The position numbers and the translations under genes are program-made. Below are positions 63,979-64,000 of a stretch of DNA of 64,000 nucleotides, piece by piece. Under the pieces are notes generated by a model. It saw only the letters and a list, made by a program, of their open reading frames with translations, had not been told where the DNA came from and did no database searches. The stretch is from Puniceicoccales bacterium (GTDB taxonomy: Bacteria > Verrucomicrobiota > Verrucomicrobiia > Opitutales > UBA953): the NCBI GenBank assembly GCA_031256995.1, contig JAIRPL010000053.1:1-64000 (forward strand). The letters run 5' to 3'. Each line of letters opens with the position of its first letter. The stretch's first letter is position 1.

Positions 63979-64000
63979 TTACACTGCATAGGCCGCGCAG

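Overview
The window looks like a chromosomal segment of a GC-rich Gram-negative bacterium. My best guess is the phylum Verrucomicrobiota, probably near Opitutaceae. This rests on the high GC with C-ending codons, Tat-exported Gfo/Idh/MocA and xylose-isomerase-like proteins, a TonB-dependent receptor, an orphan methylmalonyl-CoA mutase small subunit and the gene content generally. It is inference, since there is no 16S rRNA here.

Layout. (1) 1-870 is mobile-element debris: a 118-bp direct repeat flanking an internally deleted IS256-type transposase. (2) 874-9402, minus strand, is the S10-spc ribosomal protein operon in the order rpsJ, rplC, rplD, rplW, rplB, rpsS, a secreted protein of unknown function, rplV, rpsC, rplP, rpmC, rpsQ, rplN, rplX, rplE, rpsN, rpsH, ending at a hairpin terminator. 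(3) 9.8-20.2 kb, plus strand, is informational and envelope housekeeping: glnS, a coupled unknown gene, metG, an RfbH-type CDP-hexose 3-dehydrase, murJ, ddl and mutY, with a tRNA-Leu on the opposite strand. (4) 20.4-22.5 kb, minus strand, holds gltA and hisH. (5) 22.7-31.8 kb, plus strand, holds rpsT, a BI-1 family membrane protein, tlyA, galK, cimA, a Tat-exported oxidoreductase, ftsQ and ftsA. (6) 31.85-34.7 kb is an AT-rich insertion-like patch with repeat debris and a fused PD-(D/E)XK nuclease plus DUF2075-type helicase, a likely defence gene. (7) 34.9-39.4 kb, minus strand, holds ilvD (with a large low-complexity insertion), panE and an exported hydrolase. (8) 39.7-52.0 kb, plus strand, holds an RND pump, an exported TIM-barrel protein, a zeta-toxin-like kinase with a small partner, pabA/trpG, glgA, an outer-membrane barrel with an internal repeat cassette, hom, a PglC-type sugar transferase and an RluA-type pseudouridine synthase. 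(9) 52.0-64 kb is mixed: a small exported protein, a CAT-anticodon tRNA, a TIM-barrel sugar enzyme, an AT-richer polytopic membrane protein, mutA, a TonB-dependent receptor, a DJ-1/PfpI protein, pta, a small membrane protein, and a decayed IS5-type transposase at the right edge.

How the genes work together. Most are core metabolism: translation (r-proteins, glnS, metG, tlyA, rluA-like, tRNAs), peptidoglycan and division (murJ, ddl, ftsQ, ftsA), amino-acid synthesis (cimA and ilvD towards isoleucine, hom, hisH, pabA/trpG), pantothenate (panE), and central carbon (gltA, pta, mutA, galK, glgA). Operons are short. Several usual partners are absent next to their genes: ftsZ after ftsA, mutB next to mutA, adaptor and outer-membrane channel next to the RND pump, and rplF onward after rpsH. 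This suggests a rearranged chromosome with insertion-sequence scars at the break points.

The items most worth following up are the nuclease-helicase gene, the secreted-protein gene embedded in the S10 operon, the 210-bp in-frame repeat cassette in the outer-membrane protein, and the about 80-residue Pro/Ala/Ser/Thr insertion in IlvD.
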